This document shows positions 29,173 through 38,048 of a stretch of 64,000 bases of DNA, one piece after another; the first letter of the stretch is position 1; each line of letters starts with the position of its first letter. Below the pieces are notes generated by a model that ran no database searches, was not told where the DNA came from, and saw only the letters and a program-made list of their open reading frames with translations. The stretch is from Streptomyces californicus. Lineage in GTDB: Bacteria; Actinomycetota; Actinomycetes; Streptomycetales; Streptomycetaceae. Position numbers and translations under genes: made by a program. Where the stretch lies: positions 1 to 64,000 of the forward strand of contig NZ_JNZZ01000001.1 of assembly GCF_000717645.1 (NCBI RefSeq), given 5' to 3'.

Positions 29173-32100
29173 GGGGTTCCTCGCTCATCTCGGGCGGGTG
29201 TGGGGTTCGCCGGTGGTTCGGGGGCCGGACCGTGGGGTGTCAGCAGGTCGGCGAGCGGTCCGCGACGGAGGGGGTCCATCACGGAGAAGTGGTCGCCCGG
29301 CACGTCCACGACGCTTGCTCCGGGCGGGAGTTCACGCCAGTGGTCGGCGAGCGGAAGCAGGCCGGGGAAGGCGTCGGGGGCGCCGTCCGCGCAGCGCACC
29401 ACGTACACCGGCGGGCCCTTCGGCGGGGCGGGCCGGTGGGTCAGCAGTGCTCGGTAGTTGCGCAGGTAGGCGCGGTACGCGGCGTCCAGTTCCGGTGGTA
29501 CGCCGTCGGCGCCCGGCGGCGGTGTGCCGCCGTGCAGGTCGGCGAGGAAGGCGCGGGCGGCTTCCGGGCCGGAGTGGACGTGGTGGCCGGGGTCGGCCGC
29601 GACGAAGCTGTCCACGGCGACGACGGCGGTGACCTCGACGGGGCTGCCGCGCAGCAGCCGGGCGGTTTCCAGGGCGAGCACGCCGCCCATCGACCAGCCC
29701 GCGAACACCGCTTCACCGGGGCCGAGTTCGGCGATCAGCTCGTCGGCGTAGCGGGTGGCGAACGCGGTGACGCCGTCCGTCCCGTCGCCGTGTTCGACGG
29801 CGTCGGCGGGCGACTGGACGCCGACGACGTGGCGGGGGCCCGGCAGCGCGTCGACGACGTCCCGGTAGCACAGCAGTCCGCCGCCGACGGGGTGGAAGAG
29901 CACGAGGCGGGGCGCGCCCGGTTCCTGGCGCAGGACCGCCGTGCAGCGTGGTTCGTCGGTCCTCTCCTCGTCCACCAGCCGGGCCTGTCCGGCGAGCGTG
30001 GGGTGGCGGAACAGTCCCGACAGCACGGGGCGCACTCCGCAGGCGGACTCGATGCGCCCGACCATGCGGGCGGCGAGCAGCGAGGTGCCGCCGAGGCGGA
30101 AGAAGTCCGCGTCCCGGCCGGGGACGGGGACGCCCAGGACCGACTCCCAGACTCCGGCGAGCAGCGTCTCCGTGCCGGGCCGCGGCGGTCCGCCGTCACC
30201 GTCCGGGGAGGCGGGCGCGGCCGCTCCGGCGAAGCGGCGCAGGGCGGCCCGGTCCACCTTTCCGTTGGCGGTGACGGGCAGTTCGCCGAGCGGCACGATC
30301 TCGGTGGGCACCATGTACGGGGGCAGCGTGTCGCGGGCCCGCTCCGCAACCTTCTCGGCGAGCGCCGCCCGCTCCGCGCTGTCGCGCACGACGCCCGGGT
30401 CGCACACCAGGAACAGGGCGAGGCGCTGCTGGTCGGGCCGCTCCCCCAGGACGTCGGCCACGGCCGTGCGCACCCCGGGCAGGCCGTGTGCGGCGGTGGC
30501 GACCTCGGCGAGTTCGATGCGGTGGCCGCGTATCTTCACCTGGGTGTCGGCGCGGCCCAGGAACTCCAGTGTCCCGTCGGGGCGGTAGCGGGCCCGGTCG
30601 CCGGTGAAGTACATCCGCTCCCCGGTCACCGGATGGTTCCGGAAGGCGGCGGCGGTCTGTCCGGGTGCACGGTGGTAGCCGCGGGCCAGCCCGGCGCCGG
30701 TGATGACGAGGTCCCCGGCCACCCAGTCGGGCACGTGGTCGAGGGCCGCGTCGAGCACGTGGAAGCCCTGGTTGGCCAGCGGGGTGCCGTAGGGGACGCT
30801 GGTCCAGTCCGGCGGCGGGGCGCTCTCCGCCAGGTGGATGTTCGACCAGATCGACGCCTCGGTGGCTCCGCCCAGCGCCGCCACGACGGCGTCCGGGGCG
30901 AACTCCCGCACCTGTCCCGGCAGTCCGACCGGAATCCAGTCGCCGCTGAGCATCACCAGCCGCAGCGAGTCCAGGCTGCCGTGCGGGTGGCCGGCGTGCA
31001 GCGCCATGTCGAGCAGGGCGGGCACCGAGTTCCAGACGGTGACGCCGTGCTCGCGTACGCAGGCGGTCCAGGCGGCGGGGTCGGGCGGGCCGCCGCCGTC
31101 GTCGGGCGGCAGCACGAGGGTGCCGCCGGCGGCGAGCGTGCCGAAGACGTCGAAGACGGAGAGGTCGAAGCCGAGCGAGGAGAGTTGCAGGGTCCGGTCG
31201 CCGGGACCGATGCGGAAGCGGTCCAGCAGGTCGTCGATGGTGTTCACCGCGGCCCGGTGCTCGATGGCCACGCCCTTGGGCTCTCCGGTGGTGCCGGAGG
31301 TGTAGATGACGTAGGCGAGGTCCGCCGGAGAGACGACGGGGGGCGGTGGCGCGGCCGGCTCCGGTCCGGCCGTCGCGCGGAGGTCCAGGGCCAGGACGCC
31401 GGGGAGGGGCGCGAAGCCGTCGGGGGCGTCGGTGAGGGCGAACCGGATGCCGGCGTGGTCGATCACGTCGGCGAGCCGCCGGGCCGGGGTGGCGGGCGCC
31501 AGCGGCACGTAGGCGCCGCCCGCGTACAGCACGGCCAGGACGGCGGCGATCTGGGCGCGGCTCCTGGCCGCCCGGACCGCGACGAGGTCGCCGGGGCGCG
31601 TTCCGGCGGCGGCGAGGCGGCCGGCGAGCGCGGCGGCCTCCGCCCGGAGGTCGCCGTAGCTCACCCGCTCGGCGCCCTGGACGACGGCCGTGCGCTCGGG
31701 GTGCTCCCGGCACCGCGTGTCGAAGCCGTCGTGCAGGAGCCGGTCGGGGAGGGGGCGGCCGGTGGCGTTGGCGGCGCGGCGGGCGGCGGTCAGCGGTTCG
31801 GGCAGGACGGGGCGCAGCGGCCGGTCCCAGCGGTCCTCGTCCTCGGTGAGGTCGTCGAGCCACTGCCGGTAGGTGGCGAGGAAGCCCGCGCCGAAACCCT
31901 CGGGGAAGACGTCCTCCACCAGGTCCACGGTGCAGCCGATCCGGCCGTCCTCGTCCTCGTACACCTGGTGGTCGATCCAGACCTGCGGGGTGTGCAGGGC
32001 GCCGCCGAGGGCGCGGGCCCCCGGGAGGGTCGCGGCACCGGGGTCCTCGCGCCGCTGTCCGGGGCCGCCGCCCGGGAGGCCGATGCTGCTGGCGAAGACG

Positions 32101-33320
32101 ACGGGGAGCAGGGCGGGCGCCCCGTCGGCGCGGGCCTTCATCCGGCGCAGCACCTCGACGGCGGAGACGGAGGAGTGCCCGTACGCCTCGTGCAGCCGTC
32201 GCTGGAGCAGGCGGGCGCGCTCGCCGAAGGACGCGCCGGGGGCGGCCGGTACGGCGAGCGCGACCGTCGTCCCGTAGTTGCCGACGACCTCGGCGTGGCC
32301 CGGGGCGGCCGGGCGGCGGGAGGCGAGCACGGTCAGGGTGAACGTCTCCTGGCCGCCGGAGAACAGGGCGAGCGCACCGGCGTACGCGGAGCACAGCACG
32401 GCGTTGACGGACAGGCCGCGGGCGTGGGCCCGGCCGCGCAGCCGTCGCGACCGCTCCGCCGACAGGGTCCAGCTGTGCCGGCGGAAGGAGGCGGAGCCGG
32501 CGGGTGCTCCACCGGCGGCGAGGGGCAGGTCGGGCGGTCCGGGGAGGTCGGGCACGCGGGCGGCCCAGTACGCTTCGGCCTCCCGTCGGGCCCGGCCGGT
32601 CCGGCGCTCCTCCCGGCGGGCGAAGTCTAGGAACGACGCCTCGGGGGCGGGGAGTCGGAGGTGCGGGTCCCGGTAGAAGGCGGCGAGGTCGCGCACCAGG
32701 ATGCCGACCGAGGCGGCGTCGAAGGCGAACAGCCGCAGGACCAGGGTCAGCCGGACCCGGCCGGGCATCCGTACGAGGAGCGCGGCGAGCGGCGGGCCCT
32801 CGGAGAGCGGGGGCAGAGAGTCCAGCGCCTCGGTCCGCCAGGCGCGCCAGCGGGACTCCGCCCGGGCGGGGCCGGGGTCCTGCTCGGCCTCGGCTTCGGT
32901 CTGCCGCGGGTGCGGGCCGGGATCTTGCTCGGCCACGGCTTCGGCCGCTCGCGGGTCGGGGCCGGTGGCGTCCCGCACCGTGAGCGGGATCGGCGCGGTG
33001 CCGTCCACGCTCTGTGTGCCGTCGTCCCCGACCCGTACCCGCAGCATGGGGTGACGGGCGGCGCAGGCGTCCAGGGCGCGGCGCAGCGCGGTCGCGTCGA
33101 GGCCGGGCAGTTCCCAGTCCACGCAGAGGCGGGCCGGGGTGGAGAGGTCGTACGCGCCCTGCTCACCGAGCCAGTAGGCGTGCTGGAGGTCGGTGAGCGG
33201 GGCCGAGGCGTGCGGGGCGGGCTCCGCAGTGGCCGCCGGGGCCGTCGGGTTCAAGAGCGCCGCCGGGCCTCGGGGCGGGGCCGGGCGCGGCGGGGCGCCC
33301 GGGCCGGCTTCCGTCACCAT
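29169..33320 (-). CDS. Single-module NRPS: Cy-A-PCP-TE, predicted cysteine
   Basis: A 1383-residue synthetase. Residues about 42-470 are a heterocyclisation-type condensation domain (PLTDLQHAYWLGEQ start). The adenylation domain spans about 500-1010: YVIYTSGTTGEPKGV near 668, FDLSVFD, VTVWNSVPALL, and Lys in TANGKVDRAAL. The carrier Ser is in FFRLGGTSLLAA near 1077, and the thioesterase Ser in AGWSMGG near 1207. My hand-read specificity residues, D-L-F-N-M-S-L-I, are close to the cysteine code D-L-Y-N-L-S-L-I. The Cy catalytic DxxxxD reads RLFAFD (residue about 194), first Asp lost. ATG 33320 overlaps the upstream PCP gene; GTG 33317 is an alternative. It probably couples or cyclises one cysteine and releases the product. 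Confidence 0.93.
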   Translation of the reverse strand: MVTEAGPGAPPRPAPPRGPAALLNPTAPAATAEPAPHASAPLTDLQHAYWLGEQGAYDLSTPARLCVDWELPGLDATALRRALDACAARHPMLRVRVGDDGTQSVDGTAPIPLTVRDATGPDPRAAEAVAEQDPGPHPRQTEAEAEQDPGPARAESRWRAWRTEALDSLPPLSEGPPLAALLVRMPGRVRLTLVLRLFAFDAASVGILVRDLAAFYRDPHLRLPAPEASFLDFARREERRTGRARREAEAYWAARVPDLPGPPDLPLAAGGAPAGSASFRRHSWTLSAERSRRLRGRAHARGLSVNAVLCSAYAGALALFSGGQETFTLTVLASRRPAAPGHAEVVGNYGTTVALAVPAAPGASFGERARLLQRRLHEAYGHSSVSAVEVLRRMKARADGAPALLPVVFASSIGLPGGGPGQRREDPGAATLPGARALGGALHTPQVWIDHQVYEDEDGRIGCTVDLVEDVFPEGFGAGFLATYRQWLDDLTEDEDRWDRPLRPVLPEPLTAARRAANATGRPLPDRLLHDGFDTRCREHPERTAVVQGAERVSYGDLRAEAAALAGRLAAAGTRPGDLVAVRAARSRAQIAAVLAVLYAGGAYVPLAPATPARRLADVIDHAGIRFALTDAPDGFAPLPGVLALDLRATAGPEPAAPPPPVVSPADLAYVIYTSGTTGEPKGVAIEHRAAVNTIDDLLDRFRIGPGDRTLQLSSLGFDLSVFDVFGTLAAGGTLVLPPDDGGGPPDPAAWTACVREHGVTVWNSVPALLDMALHAGHPHGSLDSLRLVMLSGDWIPVGLPGQVREFAPDAVVAALGGATEASIWSNIHLAESAPPPDWTSVPYGTPLANQGFHVLDAALDHVPDWVAGDLVITGAGLARGYHRAPGQTAAAFRNHPVTGERMYFTGDRARYRPDGTLEFLGRADTQVKIRGHRIELAEVATAAHGLPGVRTAVADVLGERPDQQRLALFLVCDPGVVRDSAERAALAEKVAERARDTLPPYMVPTEIVPLGELPVTANGKVDRAALRRFAGAAAPASPDGDGGPPRPGTETLLAGVWESVLGVPVPGRDADFFRLGGTSLLAARMVGRIESACGVRPVLSGLFRHPTLAGQARLVDEERTDEPRCTAVLRQEPGAPRLVLFHPVGGGLLCYRDVVDALPGPRHVVGVQSPADAVEHGDGTDGVTAFATRYADELIAELGPGEAVFAGWSMGGVLALETARLLRGSPVEVTAVVAVDSFVAADPGHHVHSGPEAARAFLADLHGGTPPPGADGVPPELDAAYRAYLRNYRALLTHRPAPPKGPPVYVVRCADGAPDAFPGLLPLADHWRELPPGASVVDVPGDHFSVMDPLRRGPLADLLTPHGPAPEPPANPTPARDERGTP

Positions 33321-33655
33321 GCGGGCCTGCCCGGGTCCGCCGCCTCGTCGTCCGGGGTGGCGAGGAACGCGCGCAGGGCCGTGACGAAGGCCCCGTACCG
33401 GCTGTTCTGGAGCAGCAGCCGGACCGGGACCTCCTCGTCGAGGTCCTCGGAGATCCCGCCGGTGACCATGACGGCCTGGAGCGAGGTGCAGCCGACCGCG
33501 AAGAAGTCCGCGTCGGGCGCGGGCGGGGCCCCGTCGGGCGAGGCGACCCGGATCCACCAGGCGCGGGCCGCCTCCTCGACGGGGTCGGGGCCCGGTGCGG
33601 TCCCGTCCGCCGCCCCCTCGGCGGTCACAATCGCGGTCTCGGCCCGGTCAGTCAT
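33314..33655 (-). CDS. Stand-alone carrier protein (PCP/ACP)
   Basis: A 113-residue carrier protein. The phosphopantetheine Ser lies in FFAVGCTSLQAVMV near residue 57. Both ends are low-complexity. It overlaps the OsmC gene by 8 nt upstream and the NRPS start downstream, so it probably delivers the acyl group condensed with cysteine by the NRPS Cy domain. In a mitomycin-like pathway it could alternatively hold AHBA; the carrier at 48451-48741 is the other candidate. Confidence 0.85.
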   Translation of the reverse strand: MTDRAETAIVTAEGAADGTAPGPDPVEEAARAWWIRVASPDGAPPAPDADFFAVGCTSLQAVMVTGGISEDLDEEVPVRLLLQNSRYGAFVTALRAFLATPDDEAADPGRPAW

Positions 33656-34658
33656 GGCCGACCGCCGCCGCGTCGAGGTCGATCTTCACCAGGTGGTCGT
33701 CCATCAGCAGCCCGGCGACCGGGGAGGTGCGCACCGCCTCGCGGACCAGGTCCTGCCAGCCGTCGGGCGCGCCGTCGGGAGGGGTGACCTCCAGGACGAG
33801 GCGGTGGACCGGGACGACCGGGTCGGGGCCGATGAGGAACAGGCCCCGGATGTCGACCTGTCCGCCCGCCCGGAACCGCCAGGGTCCCGCAGGACGGCCC
33901 GCGGCCTCGGACAGGGCCACCGTGCGGCCCAGGACGCACGAGGCGAGGGCCGTCAGCAGGTACTCCTGCGGGTTGGGCCCCCAGTCGACGCCCGCCAGTT
34001 GCTTGGGCTGGTCGACCCGGAGCGGGGCCGACGCGTCGTCCGCGGTGGCGAGGAACTGGACGCTGTACTGCCAGTCCACCGCCGCCGCGACCTTCTCGCC
34101 GGAGCCCGCGGGCGGCGCCGCCGGTTCGGGGGCCTGCTCGGGGGCTCCGTCGCCGAGGACCAGGGTGAGGGGCTGCCGGTCGATCACGGTGCGGTGGTTG
34201 GGGCTCTGCGTCTCCATGCCCGCCACGACCTCGGCGATGTCCACCCCTCCGGTGTCCGCCCGGACCGCGAGGTCGTAGCTGAGGTTGGTGAGCCGGTCGC
34301 GGCCCCCTTCGCGGACCCGTTCGGCGCCGACGCCCAGCCGGAGTGACTCCAGGGTGACCCCCCGCGCGCTGCCGCCGCCGACGAAGGTCGTCAGCGCGCA
34401 GGCGGCGAGCGCGGTGAGGGCGAGCCGGACCGCCGTGGGCGCGTCGTCCCGGGTGGGGCCCTGCTCCGGGGCGACGGTCAGGTCGTAGCGCCGGGGCGAC
34501 TTGACGGTGCCCAGCACGGCGGGTTCGTTGTGCGCCCGGATGCCGCGGCCCTCGGACCACCGGGCGACGGCGCCGTAGCGGCAGATCGCCTCGTGGGGCT
34601 GGGTCTGGACCTCGTGGACCATCTCGCTGACGCCCGCGATGTTCATGCCGTTGCGCAC
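33648..34658 (-). CDS. Double-domain OsmC family protein
   Basis: A 336-residue protein with two OsmC-like halves. Each has the helix with one Cys (ALTALAACALTT near residue 87; LLTALASCVLGRT near 240). OsmC/Ohr enzymes reduce peroxides with two cysteines per domain; the second Cys is not obvious in either half, so peroxidase activity is uncertain. In this sulfur-rich operon it may handle a thiol or persulfide. GTG 34658 has AGGAGG 8 nt upstream and overlaps the upstream gene by 16 nt. Confidence 0.82.
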   Translation of the reverse strand: MRNGMNIAGVSEMVHEVQTQPHEAICRYGAVARWSEGRGIRAHNEPAVLGTVKSPRRYDLTVAPEQGPTRDDAPTAVRLALTALAACALTTFVGGGSARGVTLESLRLGVGAERVREGGRDRLTNLSYDLAVRADTGGVDIAEVVAGMETQSPNHRTVIDRQPLTLVLGDGAPEQAPEPAAPPAGSGEKVAAAVDWQYSVQFLATADDASAPLRVDQPKQLAGVDWGPNPQEYLLTALASCVLGRTVALSEAAGRPAGPWRFRAGGQVDIRGLFLIGPDPVVPVHRLVLEVTPPDGAPDGWQDLVREAVRTSPVAGLLMDDHLVKIDLDAAAVGHD

Positions 34659-36031
34659 GGGGTCTCCTCCTGACGGCCGTCACGGGCCTCGTCGTCCGGG
34701 CTGTCGGTGGTGGCTTCGGGTGCGGGGTCCTCGTCCAGGAGCGCCAGGGCGGCGTCGAGGTCGTCGACCAGGTCGGCCAGTTCCTCGATGCCGGCCGAGT
34801 AGCGGATCAGGCCGGGCCGGATGCCCACCGCGGTCCGCTGTGCCTGGGTCAGCGAACTGTGGGAGGTGTTGAAGGGCATGCTGACCAGGGACTCGACCCC
34901 GCCGAGGCTGGTGGCCACCCGGGGCAGCCGCAGCGCCTGGAGGACCCGCAGCGCTGCCGCGTCGCCGCCCGCGACCTCGAAGCTGACCACCCCTCCGTAG
35001 CCGCGGGCGCTCTCGCGCAGGTGCGGGTAGGGGTAGTCGGGCAGGGACGGGTGGTGGACCCTGCCGATGGCCGGGTGGCCGGCCAGGAAGGCGGCGATGC
35101 CGGAGGCGTTCTCGTGGTGGGCGCGCATCCGCAGCGGCAGGGTCTTGAGGCCGCGTTCCAGCAGGAAGCAGGAGAAGGGCTCCAGGGTGCCGCCCAGCCG
35201 CATGGCCTGCGCCCACACCCGGTCGACGAACTTGCGGGGGCCCGCGACCACTCCGGCCGTCAGGTCGCTGTGCCCGTTGAGGTACTTGGTGGCGCTGTGC
35301 ACGACCAGGTGGGCGCCGAGGTCGATCGGGCGCAGGCAGGCCGGTGAGAGGAAGGTGTTGTCGACGACGAGCAGGATGTCGTGCTGCCGTGCCAGCGCGG
35401 CGAGTTCGGCCAGCGGAGGCGCCTTGAGCAGCGGGTTGGTGAGTCCCTCGACGAACAGCATCTGGGTCTCGGGGCGGATGGCCGCCGCGACCGCCGCCGG
35501 GTCGGCGGCGTCGACGAAGGACACGTCGCGGCCGAGCGCGTGCAGGTCCTCGCGCATCAGGTTGTACGTGCCGCCGTAGACGTCGTACGCCGTGATGACG
35601 TGCCCGCCCGGATTGGTGAGCGCCAGCACGGTCGTGGAGATGGCGGCCATCCCCGAGGAGGTGACCAGGGCGCTCTCGGCGCCCTCCAGCAGGGCGAGTT
35701 TCTCCTGGACGCTCCACTGGGAGGGGTTGCCGTAGCGGGTGTAGATCGGCACGTCCCGGGTGACGCCCTCGTGGAAGGCGTCGTAGCTCGTCTCGTCGAG
35801 CAGGAACGTGCTGGTCTGGAAGATCGGTGTGCCGACGGCCCGGGTGGTGGGGTCGAGGTAGGTGCCGCCGTGGACCGCCGTGGTCGAGTTCCCGGCCGGG
35901 GCCTCCAGGGACTGCTGGTGGGGCGTCCGCGGTCCGGCGGTCCGCTCACGGCGGAGGTCGTTCATCCACCCGGCGTCGGCGCGGGCCCGGGGAAAGGAGC
36001 CGATGGCGGTGCCGTCCCGCTGCTCGCTCAT
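34643..36031 (-). CDS. Cystathionine gamma-synthase/lyase family PLP enzyme
   Basis: A 462-residue Cys/Met-metabolism PLP enzyme. TRYGNPSQWSVQEKLALLEG, SSGMAAIST, VVDNTFLSP and the PLP-lysine motif HSATKYLNGHSD (Lys near 248) are all intact; SLGGVESLVSMPFNTSH closes the active site. Family members form or break C-S bonds by beta- or gamma-replacement or elimination. In a cluster with a cysteine NRPS it may supply a sulfur amino acid, install sulfur, or cleave a C-S bond. Both ends carry 40-50 extra residues. Start ATG 36031, 60 nt after the MmcQ-like gene. Confidence 0.88.
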   Translation of the reverse strand: MSEQRDGTAIGSFPRARADAGWMNDLRRERTAGPRTPHQQSLEAPAGNSTTAVHGGTYLDPTTRAVGTPIFQTSTFLLDETSYDAFHEGVTRDVPIYTRYGNPSQWSVQEKLALLEGAESALVTSSGMAAISTTVLALTNPGGHVITAYDVYGGTYNLMREDLHALGRDVSFVDAADPAAVAAAIRPETQMLFVEGLTNPLLKAPPLAELAALARQHDILLVVDNTFLSPACLRPIDLGAHLVVHSATKYLNGHSDLTAGVVAGPRKFVDRVWAQAMRLGGTLEPFSCFLLERGLKTLPLRMRAHHENASGIAAFLAGHPAIGRVHHPSLPDYPYPHLRESARGYGGVVSFEVAGGDAAALRVLQALRLPRVATSLGGVESLVSMPFNTSHSSLTQAQRTAVGIRPGLIRYSAGIEELADLVDDLDAALALLDEDPAPEATTDSPDDEARDGRQEETPCATA

Positions 36032-36090
36032 GGGGAACCTTCACAATCTCGTTGTTCAGACGTGGAGTTGTCAGGGCCTCGGTCGAGGTG

Positions 36091-36558
36091 TCAGGCGTCG
36101 GACCGGGCGGCGAGTTCGTCGCGGACCTTGCGGGGCAGCTTGGCGAAGACGATCGCGTACGACTCGGAGATCCAGTCGAGGGTCTGCTCGGGCTCGATCC
36201 GGCCGTCGTAGTAAACGGTGTTGCTGAGCCTCTTGTTGGAGTAGTAGCCGGGGACCACCGAGGGGTACGTGGCCCTCAGCACCAGCGACTCCTCGGGGTC
36301 GTAACTGAACGTCGCGTACTGCGGATCCGCGTCCTGACCGAGCATCAGGAAGATCTTCCCGCCGACCCGGTAGCAGGTGGTCTGCGGGCCGAAGACGTTG
36401 TCGTACGTCACGTGGGGCATCGTCATGCAGTGGGCGTGCACCACGTCGGACGGGAGCGTCCCCTCGGGCGCGGGGTCCGTCTCGGCCGCGGCGTCCTGCG
36501 CGGGGTCGGAGCCCTGCGGGGCGGGGTCCGGAGCGGGGCCGGCGTTCGGCGTGGTCAT
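36091..36558 (-). CDS. MmcQ/YjbR family protein
   Basis: A 155-residue protein whose C-terminal 115 residues fit the MmcQ/YjbR fold: CMTMPHVTYDNVFGPQTTCY, GGKIFLMLGQD, YDPEESLVLRA and GYYSNKRLSNTVYYDG. The first 40 residues are an Asp/Pro/Ala tail. The family name derives, as I recall, from a gene of the mitomycin cluster. It is often annotated as DNA-binding but its biochemical role is not established. ATG 36558 overlaps the transglutaminase-like gene stop as ATGA. Confidence 0.75.
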   Translation of the reverse strand: MTTPNAGPAPDPAPQGSDPAQDAAAETDPAPEGTLPSDVVHAHCMTMPHVTYDNVFGPQTTCYRVGGKIFLMLGQDADPQYATFSYDPEESLVLRATYPSVVPGYYSNKRLSNTVYYDGRIEPEQTLDWISESYAIVFAKLPRKVRDELAARSDA

Positions 36559-37526
36559 GCTGTCCCTCCATGGGCGTGGTACTCGGTGAGGTAGGAGACC
36601 CGGGGTTCGTCGGCCGGGTCCTCCGGGGCCGCCGTGCTCCCGTGCGTGGCGGGCGGCACCCACTCACCGGAGATCCGCGTGACCAGCCCGGTGAGCGGCC
36701 GGGTCACCGGGGTGTCGTCCGGGACCGAGGGGGACCAGCGGGCCAGCACCTTCATGGTCATGGGGTCCAGCGGCACCCATGCGCCGGCCAGCCTGACCTC
36801 GCCCCAGTGGTGCGGGGTGGAGAACGGTTCGGCCACGATGAGGCCGAAGGACCGCCGGGTCTCGTAGCCGAGCCGGTCCGCCCCTTCGAGCAGCAGCGTG
36901 GAGCTGCCGCCGCAGTCCGCGATGCCGGTCGTCCGCATGAAGCCGGCGTCCCAGCGGATGGACTCGGCCAGCAGGTAGAACCGGAGTTCGGCGATCTCGT
37001 GGCACAACGCGGCGAGGTCGGCCGGGAGTCGCGGGGCAGGCGGGGGCGGGCCGCACTCCAGGGTGACGGCCGGTGGTTCGTCCAGCGGACCGAGGACGGC
37101 CTCGCGCAGCTCGCCGCCCGGCAGCGCGAACCGGTAGGCGCACTCCCCCGGGTGGCCGGGGTCGGGGCAGGTGGGCACGTAACGCAGCACGTGGCGGCCC
37201 GGCCCTCTGCGCATCCGGGCCCAGGTGCGCCCCCAGGAACGGATCGCGATGCGCCGCACCGAGGACAGGCCGAGGTGGAGGGCGATGTTGCCGAGGTCCA
37301 GGCCGTCGTAGCGGCGCTCCCCGTCATCGCCCTCCCGGCTGCTCAGCCCGGCGCGCACGAGACGCTCCAGGAGGTCGGGCCCCACGCCGTGCTGGGACCG
37401 GGCCTCCCAGCTCGCGCAGGTGTACCTGCGGTGCTCGTCGGGGATCAGCGCGACGTCGGCCAGCAGCGCGCCGATCATCGCGTCGGTCACCGCGGGCCCC
37501 GGCGCCCGCCCGGCCGCGACGGTCAC
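36555..37526 (-). CDS. Transglutaminase-like cysteine enzyme
   Basis: A 323-residue protein with the Cys-His-Asp triad of transglutaminase-like enzymes: Cys in GIADCGGSSTLLLEG near 203, His in TPHHWGEVRL near 235, Asp in WVPLDPMTMK near 252. An N-terminal helical region with several Cys precedes the fold. Such enzymes can form or cleave amide bonds or act on carrier-bound acyl groups. GTG 37526 overlaps the preceding stop as GTGA. Its substrate in this operon is unknown; amide formation between the NRPS product and an amine is one option. Confidence 0.78.
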   Translation of the reverse strand: MTVAAGRAPGPAVTDAMIGALLADVALIPDEHRRYTCASWEARSQHGVGPDLLERLVRAGLSSREGDDGERRYDGLDLGNIALHLGLSSVRRIAIRSWGRTWARMRRGPGRHVLRYVPTCPDPGHPGECAYRFALPGGELREAVLGPLDEPPAVTLECGPPPPAPRLPADLAALCHEIAELRFYLLAESIRWDAGFMRTTGIADCGGSSTLLLEGADRLGYETRRSFGLIVAEPFSTPHHWGEVRLAGAWVPLDPMTMKVLARWSPSVPDDTPVTRPLTGLVTRISGEWVPPATHGSTAAPEDPADEPRVSYLTEYHAHGGTA

Positions 37527-37921
37527 GGGGCGAGCACTCCGGTGATCCGCAGCGTGACGTCCAGGCCCTCCTCGCCGGACTTGCCGATCCGGACGTCGCC
37601 GCGCACCTGCCGGTAGATCTCCGTGCCGCCGGTGACGGCGAGCAGCCCGAGCTCGTTCTCGACGAACCCCTGGGCCGTCACGCAGCCGCCGGGCAGCTCC
37701 ATCGTGACGTTGAGCTGATAGCTCCGGTCCGACGCGAGCGTGCAGACGCCGGCGTCGCGGCCCACGACCGTGCCGTCGGCGTCCTGGAGGTCGTCGTGGA
37801 AGACGAAGTGGTCGCCCAGGGTGGTCTTGCCGTCCTCCTGGGCGAAGAGCTGGAAGCCCTTCCCCACCGACAGGTAGCGCAGCACGCGCTCTTCGGTGGA
37901 AGGGGGTGTCCCGACGGTCAT
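37523..37921 (-). CDS. Allene-oxide-cyclase/dirigent-like barrel protein
   Basis: A 132-residue protein with the beta-barrel pattern of the allene oxide cyclase-like family: FQLFAQEDGKTTLGDHFVFH, ADGTVVGRDAGVCTL, YQLNVTMELPGG, GFVENELGLLAVTGGTEIY and a C-terminal LDVTLRITG strand. Bacterial members in biosynthetic clusters act as cyclases or stereo-directing proteins. First gene of the nine-gene operon, 52 nt after the proposed -10 box. Enzymatic role is inferred. Confidence 0.72.
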   Translation of the reverse strand: MTVGTPPSTEERVLRYLSVGKGFQLFAQEDGKTTLGDHFVFHDDLQDADGTVVGRDAGVCTLASDRSYQLNVTMELPGGCVTAQGFVENELGLLAVTGGTEIYRQVRGDVRIGKSGEEGLDVTLRITGVLAP

Positions 37922-37972
37922 GATGCTCTCCCCAACTGCCTTGTGACAGGCGCCTGTGCACTGGACCGGGCC

Positions 37973-38016
37973 AACATAACTGGCATATTGACTATCGTCA
38001 ATATCGCTCCTAGGGT
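37973..38016. promoter_or_regulatory. Divergent promoters sharing a palindromic operator
   Basis: ATATTGACTATCGTCAATAT at 37985-38004 is a palindrome with 8-bp arms. Each arm also reads as a -35 box. Plus strand: TTGACT 37988-37993, 17 nt, TAGGGT 38011-38016, for the gene at 38049. Minus strand: TTGACG 38001-37996, 17 nt, TATGTT 37978-37973, for the operon starting at 37921. A protein bound here would control both. Sequence-based prediction. Confidence 0.8.
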
Positions 38017-38048
38017 TCGCTTGACACCAGTTGAAGGGTGGATCACTC

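Noticed and set aside
29166..32630. 1154-residue plus-strand open frame over the NRPS
   Set aside because: Antisense shadow; the minus strand carries clear Cy, A, PCP and TE motifs.
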